Shown one piece after another: positions 61,256 through 64,000 of a DNA stretch of 64,000 nucleotides. This DNA comes from Epiperipatus broadwayi (Eukaryota > Onychophora > Udeonychophora > Euonychophora > Peripatidae): positions 8,639,100 through 8,703,099 of the forward strand of contig JAQFVV010000022.1 of NCBI GenBank assembly GCA_028023455.1. The letters are read 5' to 3'. The notes beneath the pieces are model-generated. The model was not told where the DNA came from, did no database searches, and saw only the letters and a program-made list of their open reading frames with translations. Every line of letters begins with the position of its first letter. Within the stretch, counting starts at the first letter, position 1. Both the position numbers and the translations under genes were made by a program.

Positions 61256-61591
61256 TGGTATATAATATGCCATTACATTAATTTAAAATTAAAATTTAAG
61301 TTCGTAAATAAAAATAAATTTATTAAAAACTAAAAGCTAAAATTAAAAAGAGTAGTTTTTCGCACAGATGGAAAACGTTAAAAGTATTTTTTTTTTTTAA
61401 AAAAAAGTATTTGAACATACTTTTTTATAAAAAAAAGTACAAGATATAAAGATAAAATATTTTTTGTTAAAAGATTCCTATGTAATCTCAGTAAATGGGA
61501 ATGATTGTGTTATTAATTAAATGAAAAGCAAACTAGCCTTTGGGACTTTTATATAATTAAAAAGTCAGATAAGAGAATAAAAAAAATTAGA

Positions 61592-61783
61592 ATGTCCAAT
61601 AGAAGCAGTAACCAACGCTTGGACCTTAATAAAAATGATTGGAACAGGAAACTATGTTCAGTGAATCCGGAGGATTACTATAAAAAGAAAACAATTCAAA
61701 TTAAAAGACAGTTCCAGCTTGATTTTTTTGAGAAGGGTAAAAGAATGCAATTTTCACACTCTCTCTTATTTCAAATAAAATGA
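61592..61783 (+). other. Unsupported short open frame
   Basis: Sixty-three codons rich in Lys, Arg, Gln and Asn, ending at a stop in AAAATGACTG. Composition is less AT-driven than neighbouring frames and the following 150 bp is GC-richer. No domain or splice-site pattern supports a gene. It could be an exon or part of an unrecognised repeat. Confidence 0.15.
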
Positions 61784-62109
61784 CTGTTAATTTATGAATG
61801 GCACTATTGTAGACCCGAATCATATGAGTCCTACAATAAAATAGTACCAGGAATGAACCAGCTAAGGCCATCTCTGGAAAAACAGATTAGTCTTCCATGA
61901 AAGTATGACCAATAAAGACTTCATAGGAATTGGCACCAGGAACCGCGAGCTCTTCCACTGTAAGATATGAACTGTAAAATTTTAAAAAAAAAGTAATTAA
62001 GAACTTTCATCAAGATTTGATAAGGTTTTAATAATCAACTAAACCTAAATTTTAAAAAGAATTTTTATTTGACTTTTAAAATTTCAAAATCAATTAATAA
62101 TGTTTAATT

Positions 62110-62730
62110 TTATATATTTGAGTTTGTAATACATTTAATCAGCCATTCAAGCTATTGTGCGCTTTTTACGGTGTTAAATAATAAATGAGCATTTTCACTC
62201 CCAACACAAGATATAGTATTTAGGAAAGAATAAAATGAATCCACTTATTCTATCCAACCCAAATGCTTATATATGGGCAAATCTTAAGTACTGTAAGTGA
62301 AAGAGTGAGGATAGAGCACAAACTTTAAACCACTGTTTACGATATCTGAATGAATGATGTCAATGAAATTATCTAGAATTTACTAGACATCGCTCACAAA
62401 TAAAACTTTAAACATATGTAAATAAACATTTATTTTAGTGCTGTTTCTTGACGTCATTCATTCAGATATCGTAAACAGTGGTTTAAAGTGAGTGGTCTAT
62501 CCTCACACTTTCACTTACAGTACTTAAGATTTGCCCATATATAAGCATTTGGGTTGGATAGAATAAGTGGATTCATTTTATTCTTTCCTAAATACTATAT
62601 CTTGTGTTGGGAGTGAAAATGCTCATTTATTATTTAACACTCGTAAAAAGCTCACAATAGCTTGAATGGCTGATTAAATGTATTACAATTAGAAACAGCG
62701 CTAAAATAAATGTTTATTTACATATTTGAG
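62110..62730. repeat. FB2 large foldback element
   Basis: Inverted arms of about 238 bp (about 62125-62362 and 62453-62690) with over 95 percent identity by eye. They start at GTAATACATTTAATCAGCC and end at ATGAATGATGTCA or its complement, around a 90-bp centre. A second, 38-bp inverted pair (ACATATGTAAATAAACATTT at 62413 and its complement ending near 62729) brackets the right arm. No protein or hammerhead is seen. High identity means recent origin. Confidence 0.92.
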
Positions 62731-64000
62731 TTTGCTAATTTAATCATTTCCATCTTTTTTTTATTAATATTTATTGACTAAATTATTTAAATGTATTAAA
62801 TTTAAGTTGGGTGTAGATGGCTGCATAGATTCATTAATGTTTAATTTTTTTTTTTCATATTGATTAAAATATATAGATATCAAATAAATATGACACCTTA
62901 TGCTGAGTGTCCAAATGTATTTATTTGTATATCTTTTAAGTTGTTGGTGTCAATGTGGCATTTTATGATGAATGCTATTGGGTTTATTGTAAATTTCCCT
63001 CTGCAATTCCTTCAATAACTTTATATTTTAATCGTTTATGTTTATTTTAAAGGGCTTTTATTTCAGGCTATTTGTTTCATAGTTAGGTTGATGCTGGTGG
63101 AGGGATATGTGGGTGTTTATTTCAATGTAATGTGAAGCATGTTTAGCATACAGGGAAACATACCCAACTGAATGCATGACCCAAAGATGTAGTCATTGCA
63201 TTGCAATGGATGCAGATGTATTTCCTGTGCCATTGACCCCTTTTTTTAGCTCTATGGATAGGGACTATAAGTCAACAGATAGACTGCTCTCCACCATAGG
63301 TATCCTTTTTCTTTAATTATTGTATATACATGATTCCTTCACCAGACAGATGCACATTCCTGTACTGGATGAGGATCATGTCCTTCAAATAATATCATGC
63401 TGTCAGATGCACATTTCTGTCAGTGTGGTTTTATGCTAGCATCTTCATATTGCATTGGTTGCGACTATATATCTGGAAACAGGCATTGGTTTGGCTGCAA
63501 ACTTTTAGTCTTAGATTGAACAATTGTTTTGAAAAGTTTTTAACTGAGTAATCTTTGTAGCCTATCTATACTCAACATTCTAAAGTAAAATTTATTAAAA
63601 TGTCCATCTGTGCGAACGGTTTAAAATAGTAATTTAAATTTCAAAATTAATATTAAAATCTAAAGATAAATTTTATTCCTCAATTTTATTTATATGTGCA
63701 TTAATAAATGCTGTTTTGTGTGTTAATTACTGGCAGTAGCTTATTTTATTTTTTCTTAATATTAATATATTTTGAGAATATAAATCTTTATTAAAACTTA
63801 TAAGAATTGCTATTATAAATTATCTCTGCTGCTCCCTGAGTTAGTGGCATGGGCTGATGGTCAGAATAAAACAAATATGTAAAAATTAGATCTTAACTGT
63901 ATGTATCTGCCTACTATATAAATTTTCCAGGTTCCAGTAGCCTGGTGGTGCCCTGTATGGCAGATACGGTAAGACTGCAACTTCCAATCTATCCCATATG
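62731..64000. other. Intergenic DNA, no gene seen
   Basis: AT-rich to 62900, then moderately GC-richer patches at 63080-63480 and 63820-64000. A short direct repeat, CAGATGCACATT(C/T)CTGT, occurs near 63348 and 63406. No coding frame is supported. Confidence 0.45.

Noticed and set aside
63931-63968. Possible 38-nt exon between TTTTCCAG and GTAAGACT
   Set aside because: Both splice-like signals are short and expected by chance; no coding context on either side.

Overview
The window is AT-rich, repeat-dense metazoan-type nuclear DNA. It contains six RTE-clade non-LTR retrotransposon fragments, tRNA-derived SINE-like repeats, many foldback elements, long dinucleotide microsatellites and one 500-N scaffold gap. 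I found no intact protein-coding gene, rRNA gene or CRISPR array, and nothing prokaryotic. The RTE reverse transcriptase reads like copies from invertebrates, but the sequence does not settle the phylum.

The unusual content is a set of dispersed repeats that carry type I hammerhead ribozyme (HHR) folds with very short stem III, the form known from Penelope-like elements, schistosome Sm-alpha SINEs and animal retrozymes. I name three families for this window. HR1 has a unit of about 455 bp and copies near 8.4, 28.6, 31.5-32.1 and 42.7-43.4 kb; a diverged branch, HR1b, lies near 10.0, 10.7, 11.4 and 20.3 kb. HR2 also has a unit of about 455 bp, with copies near 14.8, 15.3, 21.7, 36.4, 38.6, 39.4-40.2, 44.8, 51.3 and 61.1 kb. 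HR3 has a 430-bp unit, with a young array at 23.0-24.5 kb and diverged copies at 10.3, 14.2 and 30.2 kb. Complete ribozyme cores with paired stems are at 14306-14363 (+), 23389-23457 (-), 23819-23887 (-), 24352-24420 (+) and 32022-32089 (+). Near-complete ones are at 8653-8720, 15347-15405, 39612-39669 and 61066-61124. The stems of the families change sequence while keeping pairing, which is the main evidence for a selected RNA fold.

Region by region: 0-8 kb is AT-rich unique DNA with one foldback (FB1) and one SINE. 8.3-11.7 kb is a cluster of HR1, HR1b and HR3 elements plus a decayed RTE end. 11.8-14 kb is unique DNA and the gap. 14-15.7 kb holds HR3 and HR2. A 732-bp pure-purine tract fills 17.86-18.59 kb. 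23.0-24.7 kb is the HR3 array plus a small terminal-inverted-repeat element with a Penelope-like hammerhead. 25.7-32.1 kb has SINEs, HR1 copies and a plus-strand RTE end. 36.4-41.8 kb is dominated by one decayed near full-length RTE (minus strand), split by an HR2 dimer flanked by a 14-bp target-site duplication. 42.4-47.5 kb has FB1, an HR1 dimer, HR2 remnants and two further repeat families (J, K). 49-56.6 kb holds three RTE 3' portions. 59-64 kb has a SINE, an HR2 copy and a large young foldback (FB2).

How the parts may work together (inference): RTE or Penelope-like reverse transcriptases could supply retrotransposition in trans to short noncoding hammerhead repeats. Head-to-tail ribozymes at 430-455-nt spacing would cut transcripts into unit-length RNAs, which may circularise. 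The sequence supports the folds, the unit spacing and the target-site duplication. It does not show activity or which reverse transcriptase is used.
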